Shown here in pieces: positions 10,396 through 23,800 of a stretch of 64,000 nt of DNA (position 1 is its first letter; each line of letters starts with the position of its first letter). Both the position numbers and the translations under genes were made by a program. Origin of the DNA: Pectinophora gossypiella (taxonomy: Eukaryota; Arthropoda; Insecta; Lepidoptera; Gelechiidae); the NCBI RefSeq assembly GCF_024362695.1, contig NC_065404.1:6736604-6800603 (forward strand). The letters are read 5' to 3'. The notes under the pieces are model-generated. The model worked only from the letters and a program-made list of their open reading frames with translations. It searched no databases and had not been told where the DNA came from.

Positions 10396-10927
10396 TATTA
10401 TGTAACAATTCGTGACTTAAGTTTGTCTGATAGATAAGGTCCTTCGGTTCTGCTATATTATGCCAAACTATGACAATGTGTGTGTGGTGAATTCTGGCTT
10501 TTTCCGTAAAGCTGACATACTGTTATTTACTTGTCCATAAAGGTCGGACCGCATTACTAGCGTGCCGACGCTCCGATGATGTCACCTGTAGTAAATTAAC
10601 ATAATCATGTGTGTATACATATAATATCATTATGTATATTTTGTCCGTCCAACACCTACTACAATCTACATCGTCTTGTCGAACAAACACAGGTTTTATT
10701 CTTTATTGCTGTGAAGCTATTATCGTAAATGTCAGGCTGACAATCAAAATGTTCAAACTCTACATAAACTATTTTAATTACCAAGTTTTTAATCTGTAAA
10801 CTGTCATAAAATTGCTCACTAGAAAAAAAAGTAAGTTCAGGTAATGCCCTGACCTTATAGATTATCTCTACCCTACTTTGGTGTGTGCGAATTGGGATCA
10901 TGCGCTGTAATGAATGATTATAAAATA

Positions 10928-11012
10928 TTTCATGCTCCATACCCCCTCCGGTTGATTGAGGGGAGGCCTGTGCCCAGCAGTGGGATGTATATAGGCAGTT
11001 TATGTATGTGGG
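10928..11012 (+). mobile_element. SINE type 2, 3' tail fragment
   Basis: ATGCTCCATACCCCCTCCGG to CAGTGGGATGTATATAGGCA matches the end of the full-length type 2 SINE at 57838-58196. Confidence 0.8.
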
Positions 11013-11790
11013 TCGTTAAAAAATAAATATATTTATTTTGGGGTTGATCGAATGAACTGATTCCTGATTTCAGGTACCTAATATGTATTTTCGTTATAAA
11101 CCCTTTGTTCAGTTGTTTGTTCATCTATAAAAGACCCCGATTATCGATTTTTTTTTTATACTTTAAGGTGGATTTTTATATATAACAACAATGGCCATTT
11201 TCAAATATATCCAAGTTTAAACCTTATAGTTTGTGTCATTTATAAGTACCTAAGAAACGTGGTTAGTCCAAATATGTTTTATTAATACGTGTTAATTTTA
11301 TATTCATTACAATAAAGGGAATTACCGAGCTTTTGTAATGAAGAGAGGAGTCATTTAATTAGTCGTAGGATGTATCATCATAATGGTTTCACTTTTAGGT
11401 CACAGAGGTTGCTGATAAGAGGTCGTGTGAGAGGTACCTACTCACACTCATAGGTACTTATTTGAGATTCTGGCGCAGACGAATCGATCGGCTAGAGAAG
11501 CGCGCACGCGTTTTTCATATATTTTTTATTCTAATTAGTTTTTTTAACATATAATAGAGTATATCTGTTGCGTTGAGTTTTTTATATATACATACTTATC
11601 TATATAACGGTGTAGTTCGTACTTAATATAAACCTTGGATTTAGTATAGCCTGATCGTTAACAGCTGATCGTCGTGTTTACATAGCGGCAAACTGAACAA
11701 ACTTAAAACTAGTTTGGAATTGGATATGAGCTAAGCGAATTGTTTTTGTTATTACCTTTTAATACTTGTTGTGGTTGTGAGGTATAAACA

Positions 11791-11899
11791 ATGGGCAGTG
11801 TTACAAGTAAGCTTTTGAGTTGGTGTCCTCGATGCGGCTTGACCAGTTCGGATTCTTACGACTTGAAGGAATTGCCACGACCGCCCCAAAATGGCAATG
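11791..11899 (+). CDS. Tg: Transglutaminase B first exon A, encoding an N-myristoylation signal
   Basis: The exon starts at ATGGGC and encodes MGSVTSKLLSWCPRCGL, ending NGN plus one base before GTAAGT. Gly2, Ser6 and Lys7 fit the N-myristoyltransferase consensus, and Cys12 and Cys15 could be palmitoylated. Grasshopper annulin is membrane-associated, and the Drosophila Tg-A isoform is N-myristoylated. Phase 1 matches the acceptor at 26551, giving the join NGN-DVIDG. It uses a promoter 14.6 kb upstream of the common exons. Confidence 0.85.
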
Positions 11900-14800
11900 G
11901 TAAGTCAACCCATTCAGCTTTTAAAGAAATTAAAAACACATAATTTAACGTTCTATTTTCAAAGGTCTTTTATTTGTTTGTCGGACTGTTAAAATATAAA
12001 AAAATTCAACGATTTTTGTGAGGAAAAAACTTTCAATAGGCCAGGTTTCCAACTAGTCAAATCAGTTATATTTTACTAAATGTCAAAACACGAAATTACT
12101 ATGGAATTATAATTAACATGAAAAAGCACACTGTGACGTCATAGAAAAATGGGATATAATGTCGGACTTATAATTACGTTTTTCTTTATTAAAATTCATA
12201 AATAAATTAAATTTAAAAAAGAAAATGTTTTGCATCAGTTTTAGATCTGTCTTAATTTAGTAATCAGAATTTCGTAATTTATCTTTGACCTAGGAAACTA
12301 CCCACTTGTAAATGTCTTTCCATAAATAATAATCGTGACTGGTTTATATTCAATTTTATACAAAAGTGGATGTGTTGTCATAGCACGCAAACTTCTGTTA
12401 GTAGGTATGTCTTTTAAGTAGATTATAATAAGGATGCATAATCTGCAGTAGGTAAAGTTTTGGATTGTAGAAAAATCTGAAGTTTAAACTTGAATCACAT
12501 TAAAAACGTCGACGAGTAAACATAAATAGAACATAATAGAGACATAACGAAATCACATTCGGGAACTAGTGACCAGAGTGGTAACAGCAGATAAATAAAC
12601 CTGTCAAACAAATTAGGACACTCAGAAATTAGACCAGAAAAAGAAAACATCACTCTTAATTTATTAACCACCTTTCTTGTGAAGTCGGGTAAAAATAAAG
12701 ATAGTGGTTTGGCGTGATACTGCGGGCGTTCTCTAGGCCTACCTAATTTGATTCCAATTATAACTCCTAAGTATGCCGTACTGGGAGTGAAAACATAGCT
12801 CTTGCATGGCATGAGCATAGACTTTAATAGGGTGAGCAGAGCCCCGAGAAATCCGAATGTAAGATTAAAATAGCAAATAAAAAAATATTACTGAAAACCG
12901 AGAGGAAGACCGAGAAGGACTTACATTGACCAAATTGGAGATGTCCCTAGAAAAGGTTTAAATAATATCTACTCTGAACCGACGTGCGTGTATGAAGCGA
13001 TTGATGAATGTGGAGGAAGCAAGAGAAGTGTGTCAGGATCGAAGCAAATGGATTTCTATAGTCTCTGCTTACCCCGGTGGGAAATAGGCGTGAGTTTATG
13101 TATGTGTATGTATGTATTTTAAATTGTAAAACAACTCGCTGCTGCTCTTAGTGGTCAGACATGCACAGGCGTTTAAGGAATACGTTCTTGTCGGTTGTCC
13201 GGCGAGGCCTAGTCTATTTGAACGTTTTTATTTACATACTGGTTTACACATTGCACAGTAAATATGTAGTAGGTACATTGTACATATTTGTTGTAGCGAT
13301 TTACTTACCTAGAAGCTGCTAGTTTCGCTTATTAAATATTGAAAAACATTACTAATTTTTGTACCTATTTGTCAAGTTGCTGTATAACAACTTTGTTGAC
13401 TTCTGATGAAGAATTGGAAATAACTACTAATACTTAAGTGTTACCTACTTGTTCCTAGGAAACTTCCAACAATTTTAACATTAGAAGTGCAATAGAATAC
13501 GTAATATTTTTCATCGACTTCAATAATCAAGTATGCGAACAGATACAGCTTTGCTTTACGTGAAAAACTAACAGCAATGAAAAAGTTCCTAAGTGGGTAT
13601 TATTCAAATCGAACGGTTTTATTGCAATTGAAGATATAATTATCTCAGGACCACCTTATGATCATTTCGATGAACATTAGTCTTGTGTTTTTGTAATTGT
13701 TTTGTGGAAATTTGATATGATGTTATTGCCTTGTTTTTTATGTGGCGCCCTTTTATATTAAACTATTTCTATTCTATTCTATAATTAGGGCTATATCTCA
13801 CTTGGATACCACATTGGCCCCACTACGGTTGCGCCACCAACAAAATGCATGCAATTTGTTGCCGGCAATCGAATCCCGAACAATGTGGTACAAACTTGGT
13901 GTCTTAGGGAAATGAGGCTTTAAGAAGCGTTGCGTATGACTTGTACAAACAAAAAGAAAAAGTACTGTTCCTGAAATATTATGGTGTCGAAACATAATCC
14001 TAAATATAGTTAACATAACAGTAAAGGCCTTTCAACTATAAAGTCTCTAATAGTATTGACCCAAATACAATTCTATAAATACTTACGTACCAATCTAACA
14101 AAGACTGCTCAAACATTTTTACCAGACCCTTTTTATAAATTTCAAATATAGAATGCGTTCAGTTACTTATCTTCCCGGGAAAGTCGTAAAAAAATCAACT
14201 CAGGGATTGTGTCTTTACTACACGATTACTCGGGCCCGATGCGACGTCAGGTAGTGTAAGTATTTCACTATGATGAAAGCTACTTATAAAGAGATTCGCT
14301 TTTATGAATTAATATCACATAGTTTCCTGTATTGGGCTGGTTTTTATCTCGCGGGTCACCGGCTCAACCCCGCTCTCTTTGACTACTACTCCTGCAAACA
14401 GATAACTACGATAGCGCTACTGCTTCTCAAATACCATAGCCACTTTACCGGCTTTGTGTATTTTATGTGATAGGCTGCAATTTGATAATTACTTTTTGTA
14501 AGATACTGCATACAAAACTATTTTGTTGATAAATAGCCGATCATACTAAGGTTTTTAGCTTTCCTGTGATAAGGAGGGATCTCGAATCCTTGCATGATAG
14601 TTGATATTAGATTTTTTACCCTGAAGGTTTATGCACAAGACAACCCATTGATATACTATCGTGGAGCTTCGTGTCTCGCAAAATTTGCGGACGTGTGGAG
14701 TGCAAAGTTGAAGTATGAACTATTTGCTCATACTTATATGGCGCGCGATTCGCACTTACTTGGCCCTTCCAACCAGTTTCTTTTATTCCGTGAAATAAAC

Positions 14801-17800
14801 TTTTATTAAATACTATGCCGGTGGTTTAGATAAACCAAAAGCTTGTTACCAGCTACACCAAGATTAAATGAGTATAATATAGCTTCCTTCGTGATGCAAA
14901 TGTTGCAGTAAACACAATAATATTATTGATGTTTTATAAATAAATAGCAAAATAATACGTGTGGTAATTTGGAAATAATAATTATAATCTACCTCAGTGC
15001 TCTCAGATGATATTTCATAGAGTTGCGCAACGGTCAAATAACACAATCGGTCGGAAAAATAAAAGAGATCTTAATTAATTGTCGATTTCGTTAATGATGT
15101 AATTGCTAACATTACTTATTTTATGAAATATTAATCATTTTTTAATTCTATATTTTTTTTTGGGATTCTTTTATGTTTCACCGATTCGGTCAGTGACCTA
15201 CTTTATTCTCTAGACGTTAATATAAATATTAACATTGTGGCCGTCAATCGTCTAGAGCATGCATTTTACAAATACTTGCCCATATTATTTCTAAATGTAT
15301 AAACATAGGAATGTTTCATATAAATAAACATTACATAAACGATTACGATGCATGAATGTGGAGGAAGCAAGAGAAGTATGTCAGAGTCGAAGCTAATGGA
15401 ATTCCATAGTCTCTGCTTACCCCGGTGGGAAATAGGCGTGAGTTTATGTATGTAGATACATAAACAACTTACCTAGGTATGTACTAGTAATCAGGCCTTC
15501 CAATCAATCAATCGGAGGGAATGCGAGTATACTCCAATTTTACATAAGCATAGATAAATAGTAATAAGTACCTACTCACATACATACATAAACTCACAGC
15601 TATTTCCCACCGGGGTAAGCAGAGACTATGTAATTCCATTTGCTTCGATCCTGACACACTTCTCTTGCTTCCTCCACATTCATCGGTCGTTTCATACATG
15701 CACGCCGGTTAAGAGTGGATCGTACTAAACTTTACAACGTAAACCTTACTATAATTACTTAATACGAAAAAAATACAAATAATTCATACACAAAAAGTGG
15801 TACTTACATCAATGTCTGAAGTTTGCAAATGATTTTCCATAAACTTGTTAGTACTAGCTGCGTCCGGCCAAGTAATTAATGCCATCTGCAGCAAATCTAC
15901 AATAAGTCACGTCAAAAAAAAGCTGCGTCCTCCATTAAGGATTATGGGCTAGAACCAAACATTACGATGGTAATCATTGGAGGAATGTTCGACATGTTGA
16001 CAAGTATGGAGGCTGCGTCATTCTGCTCTCAAGGTAAACCGGCGGCGGCGCCCGCGCACTGGCCCATACACTCCATACAGACATCCATCGTAGACTTTGA
16101 AGGCGATTGCAATTAGCAGAACTTGCTTTAGAAATGTATTTTAACTTAGTAAGGCAATTTCTCGATACAATGATAAAATATTGGGGTATGTGTTCCTAAT
16201 GTATATTGGGCCCTCTCTTAATAATAATAAAGGGAGAACCCTCAGCGCTCCCCATTTGTCCGACCAAGAAGTTAATAGTTTGTGGAAAATGTACATTAGG
16301 TTACAAACATAATAACAAAAAAGTTGTCTGTGCAATATTCGTACTAGAATGGAGTTACTATTATCAGTAACTGCGAAACATTATAACATTTTGTAATTTT
16401 GAGACTTATTCTAGTTCTTTATTTATTTATTTTAATAATTTATTGTACACAGGATAACACAGAAACACAATATGACACAATATGACTCTCACGCGATTTC
16501 AAATACAACAGTATTTTAAATAAGTACAACAATGGCCCCGATTCCTGCAGACATCTCTTAATTTTACTTTAAGTTATACCTGTCATTTTCTTATCCGCCG
16601 AAAAGGAAAGGGACGGATGATTGACAGCTCTTAATTTTAGGAAGAATGAGTAAATAAATGAATAACCCGGGCGAATTTTTAGACGGTTGTTTTAGATTTG
16701 TGCTTAAAATTGACGTGTGTTCCATAAATTTTATGCTTGTCGATTACCCGTCCCTTTCCTTTTCGGCGGATAAGAAAATGACAGATATAACCTAAAATAA
16801 AATTAGATGGTATTTACAGGAATTAGCACCAGTATTTTGAATCGCGTGTGTTCGCTAACATTAGAAAACGTTGCGCAACAAAAAAATGTGAGATAAAAAG
16901 TGGTTTCGAATGCTTACAAGTCTACACGTTCACAACCTACAAGTTCACAAGTACCTACGTGTAAATAACGTTTATCAAAAAAAGTAAAGGGATCGTAAAA
17001 TATATTTGTGAAATAAATATCTATACTTGTAACATATTATATAATTTACATGTGTAGTTTTGATAAACACATTCTTGTAATAATGAAAATGTTTTCAAGA
17101 AAATGTAATACAGAGCTTATAAGTTTTGATAAACATGGCACTGGAGTTTTATGCGAGTGTAAAGATTTGTAAAAATATATTGCACTTTAACGATAAATTA
17201 CTACACGTGTGACTGTATAAAAATATTTTTCATTTTGTTTTACCGTTGCAGCCTACGTGTAAATAACGTTTATCAAAAAAAGTAAAGGGATCGTAAAATA
17301 TATTTGTGAAATAAATATCTATACTTGTAACATATTATATAATTTACATGTGTAGTTTTGATAAACACATTCTTGTAATAATGAAAATGTTTTCAAGAAA
17401 ATGTAATACAGAGCTTATAAGTTTTGATAAACATGGCACTGGAGTTTTATGCGAGTGTAAAGATTTGTAAAAATATATTGCACTTTAACGATAAATTACT
17501 ACACGTGTGACTGTATAAAAATATTTTTCATTTTGTTTTACCGTTGCAGCCTACAATGCAGCCTACAGCCTTAAATGATTTATTACTACAAGGTTTGATT
17601 TGGCTTGAGTATATATAAGTTTTTTAATCCCAAGAGAAAATAATTTATGCCTTTGATTAAGGGAGGCTAGAAAAATATACCTGTTTTAATTTAAGAAAAA
17701 TATAGGTGTTGAATTAATGGGTAGTATTAATTATGCATCCATACGAACATACTACATAAACTCACGTTCTATTTTTTTTTCACGTTTCTTATTGTAGATT

Positions 17801-20800
17801 TGCCGCAGATGGCATTAACTACTTGGCCGGACAAAAGTTCCATTTTCGCGCGGCGTGATAAGCATAGACTATGGAATTCCATAAGTTCCATAGTATTGAT
17901 AATTAAACGTAATTAAGTGTAGGTAAATATACAATACCACTGTTGTGATTAATGGCAGTTGAAGATGTAGATTGACGGGACGATGCAATTATTTTAATCT
18001 TGTAATTTTCTACTTATGAAGTACCTGATTGAAGGAAACCAGTCCTATTCTGTATCCTTTTATGATTCATAGGTACGCTGTGTCTTTTAAATATCTATAT
18101 CTACTAGCTACCCGCCCCGGCTTCGCTCGGGTGCAATGCTGAGGAAAAAATGAAATTATTTACCACATCACATTAAAAACCTCAAAAATAACAGTATTTT
18201 TCTACTATTTAATGGATGTTATTATACATATAAACCTTCCTCTTGATTTACTCTATCTATTCAAAAAACCGCATCAAAATCCGTTGCGTAGTTTTAAAGA
18301 TTTAAGCGTACAGTCATGAGCAATATAATGTACCCACTTTAGGACTCTGTCGTACTAACATATTTGACATTTAGTGAGACTTACCGTTCAATTTGTCAAA
18401 AAAGTTAATGTGACATGGTACCAAAGTGTATACATATTAATGCTCGTGAACGTACATAGGGATATAGGGACAGAAAAAGCGACTTTGTTTTATACTATGT
18501 AGTGATATACTTGTACCGTGGTGGGTACAGCCACAAGTAAGTAATAAGTTTCTAGATGGATGAAATGAACCGTATGGTGACAGCTTATCGTCACTTTTTA
18601 TTACACCCAGGCACAATTACAACTTCCACCCATTATTATTCTGATCAAAATAAAAGGGAGCAATATAGGATTAGGTATCAACATAATTCTATACATAATG
18701 TGATCCAAACACCAAGCAACAATTATTTTTAAATATGCTTCTGCCATTACATTATGTATATTGTGTACCCGAGTAATGAGTAAATAGGTAATTATCACGT
18801 TAAATCTGTACAACGCCATCTGTATAGTGTTTGAGGAACGTAGTCTAGAAAAACTCTCATTTCCCGCATGGCGTCCTAGTAAGATCTATAGCTTTTTTTT
18901 TTTTTTTGACGTGACTTATTGTAGATTTGCCGCAGATGGCATTAACTACTTGGCCGGACAAATGGGGAGCGCTGAAGGCTCTCACCCGGTACAACGTTTA
19001 AGACGACAGGCCTGAGGGTGCCCAGTTGGGCGCGAACCTCGGCTCAGGGCGTCGTCTGAGAGGAAAAATATTTGAAAGAATTAATCGACCCTAGTGGGTC
19101 GATAGCGATAAGCGCTGAATGAGGGAAATCGTCGACCACGCCGACGGGGTCGGTATCGGGGACCTGAAGTGTTTGGTGTCGCGAGCTGATTGGCTGCCTC
19201 TATGGCTAGAGTAATCGGGTCGTCGGGATCGTATATTACGTCCTTCGGACGCCGATACTTTTTAGTACCGTCCCTAAGCGGAATGTACTCGGAAGCCGCA
19301 ACTACCAGGGGATTTGGGTGGTGCGGAGTAGAATAAGATCTATAGCCCCCTAACTAGGGGACTATAAGTTCCAAAGATAATTTTATGTGGCATGGCATGA
19401 CTAATTCCTTTCACGAAAAAATCCCGAAGTCTTATTATACGTATGTTTTACATACAGCGAACTTCCAAAAGCAAAACGATGTTTATTTCCGTACAGCAAC
19501 AAAAGTGATACCACATGTGGGTATGCGTATCAAAAGGGTTACTATTATACAGTTCTACATCTGATGGCGGGGTCTGCCTTCTTCGTATTTCGCTACACAC
19601 ACATAAGCACACATACATACAGGGTGTTAGTGACATCGTAACGAATACTGAGGGGGATGATTCAGACCATGATTCTGAGCTGATATCAAGTGGAATTTTC
19701 CGTCGCAAAATTCATGATTTTGTTTTAGTTTTTTAAAATTATTTTCAATTCTATACTTTTGCGATGAAAAATTCCACTTGATATTAACTCAGAATAATCA
19801 GCTGTTTCATCCCCCTCAGTATTCGTTACGATGTCACTTACACCCCGCACAAGTACATACTGTACCCATACAAGTAGGTGTGGGTGCTAGTGACACCGTA
19901 ACGAATACTGAGGGGGATGATTCAGACCATGATTCTGAGTTGATATCAAGTGGAATTTTCAGTCGGAAAATTCATGAAAATTTTTGTTTTTCTTTTTATT
20001 ATTTTGTGTTCCATACTTTTGCGACGGAAAATTCCACTTCATATCATCTCAGAATCATGGTCTCAATCATCCCTCAAAGTTTTCGTTACGACGTCACTAA
20101 CACCCTATATATCGTTAATACGATTTAGGCATGTACCATCCATTTATATAGAATATTCATAGAATAAGTTATTTCTATACTATTTTCTTGCAGCTTCTTT
20201 TCCCCGGCTATACAGGTTGTGAGAAGCTGCAGTAGTTTTAGGCGGATGAGACGTTCGTTATGTAAAAATTGACGGTTCAAAGGGTAACTATGTTACCTAC
20301 GGAAAAAGATATTTTTGAATTTGAATTTGACTGGAATAAGTATGTAAGGTAAGAAGATAAAACAGGTAATAAGTAATCAGATTACCCAAACGGGTAACAC
20401 AAAATTGTAACGTTCACGACAGGAAATAGAATGGAACAAATACTAGTTAGGTAAGTAGGTGAACGCGTGATTTACATCTTAGTGTCACAAGTTTGAATCC
20501 CTTTTTTTGACGTTACATACACACATACATACATAAACTCACGCCCGTAATCCCTAATGGGGTGGGCAGAGCCACAAGTGATCAAAGACAACTTGCAACC
20601 ACTGTTGTTACGATGTCGTAAGTTGGATATGATAAACCTTATGGTGATAAGGGATCAGCTTATCGCCCATAACATTAGTCCATCATGTTAGAGGACACAA
20701 TCCCTCTGTCGGTTTTTACGACATGCCCGGGAAGACAAACAGCTGAACTTGACGTTTTTGACGTGACTTATTGTAGATTTGCCACAGATGGCATTAACTA

Positions 20801-23800
20801 CTTGGCCGGACAAATGGGGAGCGCTGAAGGCTCTCACCCGGTACAACGATTAAGACAACAGGCCTGAGGGTGCCCAGTTGGGCGCGAACCTCGGCTCAGG
20901 GCGTCGTCTGAGAGGAAAAATATTTGAAAGAATTAATCGACCCTAGTGGGTCGATAGCGATAAGCGCTGAATGAGGGAAATCGTCGACCACGCCGGCGGG
21001 GTCGGTATCGGGGACCTGAAGTGTTTGGTGTCGCGAGCTGATTGGCTGCCTCTATGGCTAGAGTAATCGGGTCGTCGGGATCGTATATTACGTCTTTCGG
21101 ACGCCGATACTTTTCAGTACCGTTCCGACTCGGGGTTTAGACCATAAAATTCGACTATAAGATATAGCAATCAAATTATGTTTGTATCATAGATAATGTG
21201 AATAATAGATATCACATGGTTTCCAGGATTTGCGCCTGGCTAAATGGCAATAGGCTCGCTCCCTGTTACTTGGAGTTGGGAGCACCTTGGAACTTAAATA
21301 TAGCGGGCGAGAAGTAGCCATACTACACAGCTCTGCCTACCCCTCAAGGGATACAGGCGTGATGCTATGTTGTGTAGTTAGGTATTTAGCTACTAATTTT
21401 ATGTCTAAAACATAAATGCTATCGTAAACATTCCATTGGTTATTATTAGAGTCATTAATCTGTCGAAGTATGATTGTGTATTATGATGGATCAAAATCTA
21501 GGTATAAGTGGTAATGTATACTTTATGGCTAGTAAGATTTAGCCGGCTATAATGGTGGCTGGGAGATTGTTTCGAACAGAATCGGCTCTGACTCATGTGA
21601 TAGTAGTTTTGATAGTTTTTTTGACGGGACTTATTGCAGATTTGCTGCAAGTGGTATTAACTACGTGGCCGGACAAATGGGGAGCACTGAGGGCTCTCAC
21701 CCGGTACAAAATTTAAGACAACAGACCTGAGGGTGCCCTGTTGGGCGCAAACCTCACTTTAGGGCGTCTTCTAAGAAGATAATATTTGGTATAATAAATC
21801 AATCCTAGTGAGTCAATAGCGATAAGCGCTGAATGATGGAAATCGTCTACCACGCCGGTGGGGTAGGTATCGAGGTTCTGAAGTGTTTATTGTCACGAGC
21901 TGATTGGCCGTCTCTATGGCTAGAGTAAGCGGGTCGTCGAGATCGTATTATTACGTCTTTCGGGCGCCGATACTTTTAAGTACCGTCCCTAAGCGGAATA
22001 ATTCGGAAGCCTAATTCGGAAGCCGCAACTACCAGGGGACTTGGGTGGTGCGGACCCTAGGTCAATGAGCAGATTTTCGTCGCGAAGGAACCACGGGTCT
22101 CCCGTGACTTTTCGCATGAAACGATTTTGTATCCTCTGTAAGCGATAGACTCGAGAGGGACTCGCCTGAGCAAAAATAACCTTTGTATAGAACATGATCG
22201 GACGGAAAAGATTATTTAGAGACAATATTTAAGTAGCTACCACTATAGTTCTTGCGCTCTAGTACTACTACTACCTATCGTGCGTATGCGTATGACAGCA
22301 GAACAGACGGTCTAACGGAAGGCCACATTGAAGCAAGTCATCTAAATAGAAAACCTTGTTGACGTTTGTTGAAAGTGCACACTTTCTTAATGAATTGCTT
22401 TAATGTGGTCTTTTAGACTTTTCAGAATGATAGAGTAACCTGGAAACCACCTGGCCAGATAGACCAATAAATTGACTATTCTGACAGCTGCCCTATGAAC
22501 TATGAACTAACGTTAACGCAAAACGTATACTTATAGGTAAGTAGTTGATATTTAAATATTTTTTTATGCTTATGCATATGTCCTGTGTATATGTTTTGTG
22601 TAATAAAAAAATATTGATTGATTGAATAAATATGAAGAACAGTGGCGCTGGCGAAAGTCAGTATCCAAATAGTACAGGATAAATACCTCAATATTAAATA
22701 TTGCCTTCAAGGCAATAACATCTTATTACAACATACCTACCTACTAGAAAAATGACAAAATAAGTAACTTAAACACCTAAACATTGAAATAAAATTAACT
22801 CAATAAAGATACTATCAAATAACACTGTTGTGGATCATAGTCACTTCGTTTATAGTCTTTTTCGGAGTACCAACCAGGTCTCTATATCAGAATGAGTAGA
22901 AACAGCAAGCGCCAGACAAGCCAATACGAAATTCCATGGTGAATATATACAGGGTGTTAGTGACATCGTAACAAAAACTTTGAGGAGTGATTGAGGCCAT
23001 GATCCTGAGATGATATCAAGTGGAATTTTCCGTCGCAAAAGTATGGAACTGAAAATAATTAAAAAAAACACAAAAAATTTCATGAATATTCAGACTGAAA
23101 ATTCCACTTGATATCAACTCAGAATCATTGTCTGAACCATCCCCCTCAGTATTCGTTACGGTGTCACTAACACCTATACCTACTTGTATGGCTACCGTAT
23201 GTACTTGTGCGGGGTGTAAGTGACATCGTAACGAATACTGAGGGGGATGATTCAGCTGACTATTCTGAGTTAATATCAAGTGGAATTTTCCTTCGCAAAA
23301 GTATAGAATTGAAAATAATTTTAAAAAACTAAAAAAAAACATGAATTTTGCGACGAAAAATTCCACCTGATATTAACTCAGAATCATGGTCTGAATCATC
23401 CCCCTGAGTATTCGTTACGATGTCACTAACACCCTGTATATTAATATGTAGGTATATGAGCTAAACATAAAGCAATACACTTCATAATTGTTACAAACGG
23501 TTCTTTGTTAATTTTTTGTCGAAGCTTGGACTGGGTTAGTCATTCAACTTTGTTTGAAGGTCTGTCGCAATCTTCCCGGATGGACAGTCACCTGTCAAGG
23601 TCTTAATACGAAACCGTTGAAATAAGCGTGCCAAAATATATCATCTGCTCACTATCGATTGATGTACTAATGGAAAATATATGGAAGCTGTCGTCATCAA
23701 TCGGTATAAACAAAGTATGCGACTTTTAATTAAAATTGTCTTCTAAAGCTCATTTATAAAGACGTTCTTTCAAAAGTAAGTACTAAAACGGCGCGGAAGG

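Larger units (their letters stand above)
7482..11790. other. Intergenic region between the two transglutaminase genes
   Basis: About 4.3 kb without a supported coding exon. It holds a Jockey-like 3' fragment (8008-8093) fused to a type 3 SINE (8094-8440), a longer Jockey-like 3' end (9010-9293), a small inverted-repeat element (9749-9896), a TA-flanked MITE (10171-10395) and a type 2 SINE tail (10928-11012). Short open frames here (8566-8772, 10659-10940) show no family resemblance. Confidence 0.6.

Noticed and set aside
12495..12818. 107-codon minus-strand open frame
   Set aside because: No domain, no repeats of it elsewhere in the window, and no splice context; consistent with chance in a long intron.
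16921..17570. CRISPR-like or satellite array
   Set aside because: Only two full 298-bp units without spacers; it is a simple tandem duplication in a eukaryotic intron.
19778..20128. 116-codon open frame, with a similar one at 23016-23366 (minus)
   Set aside because: Both run through the composite MITEs; the translation simply follows the terminal repeats.
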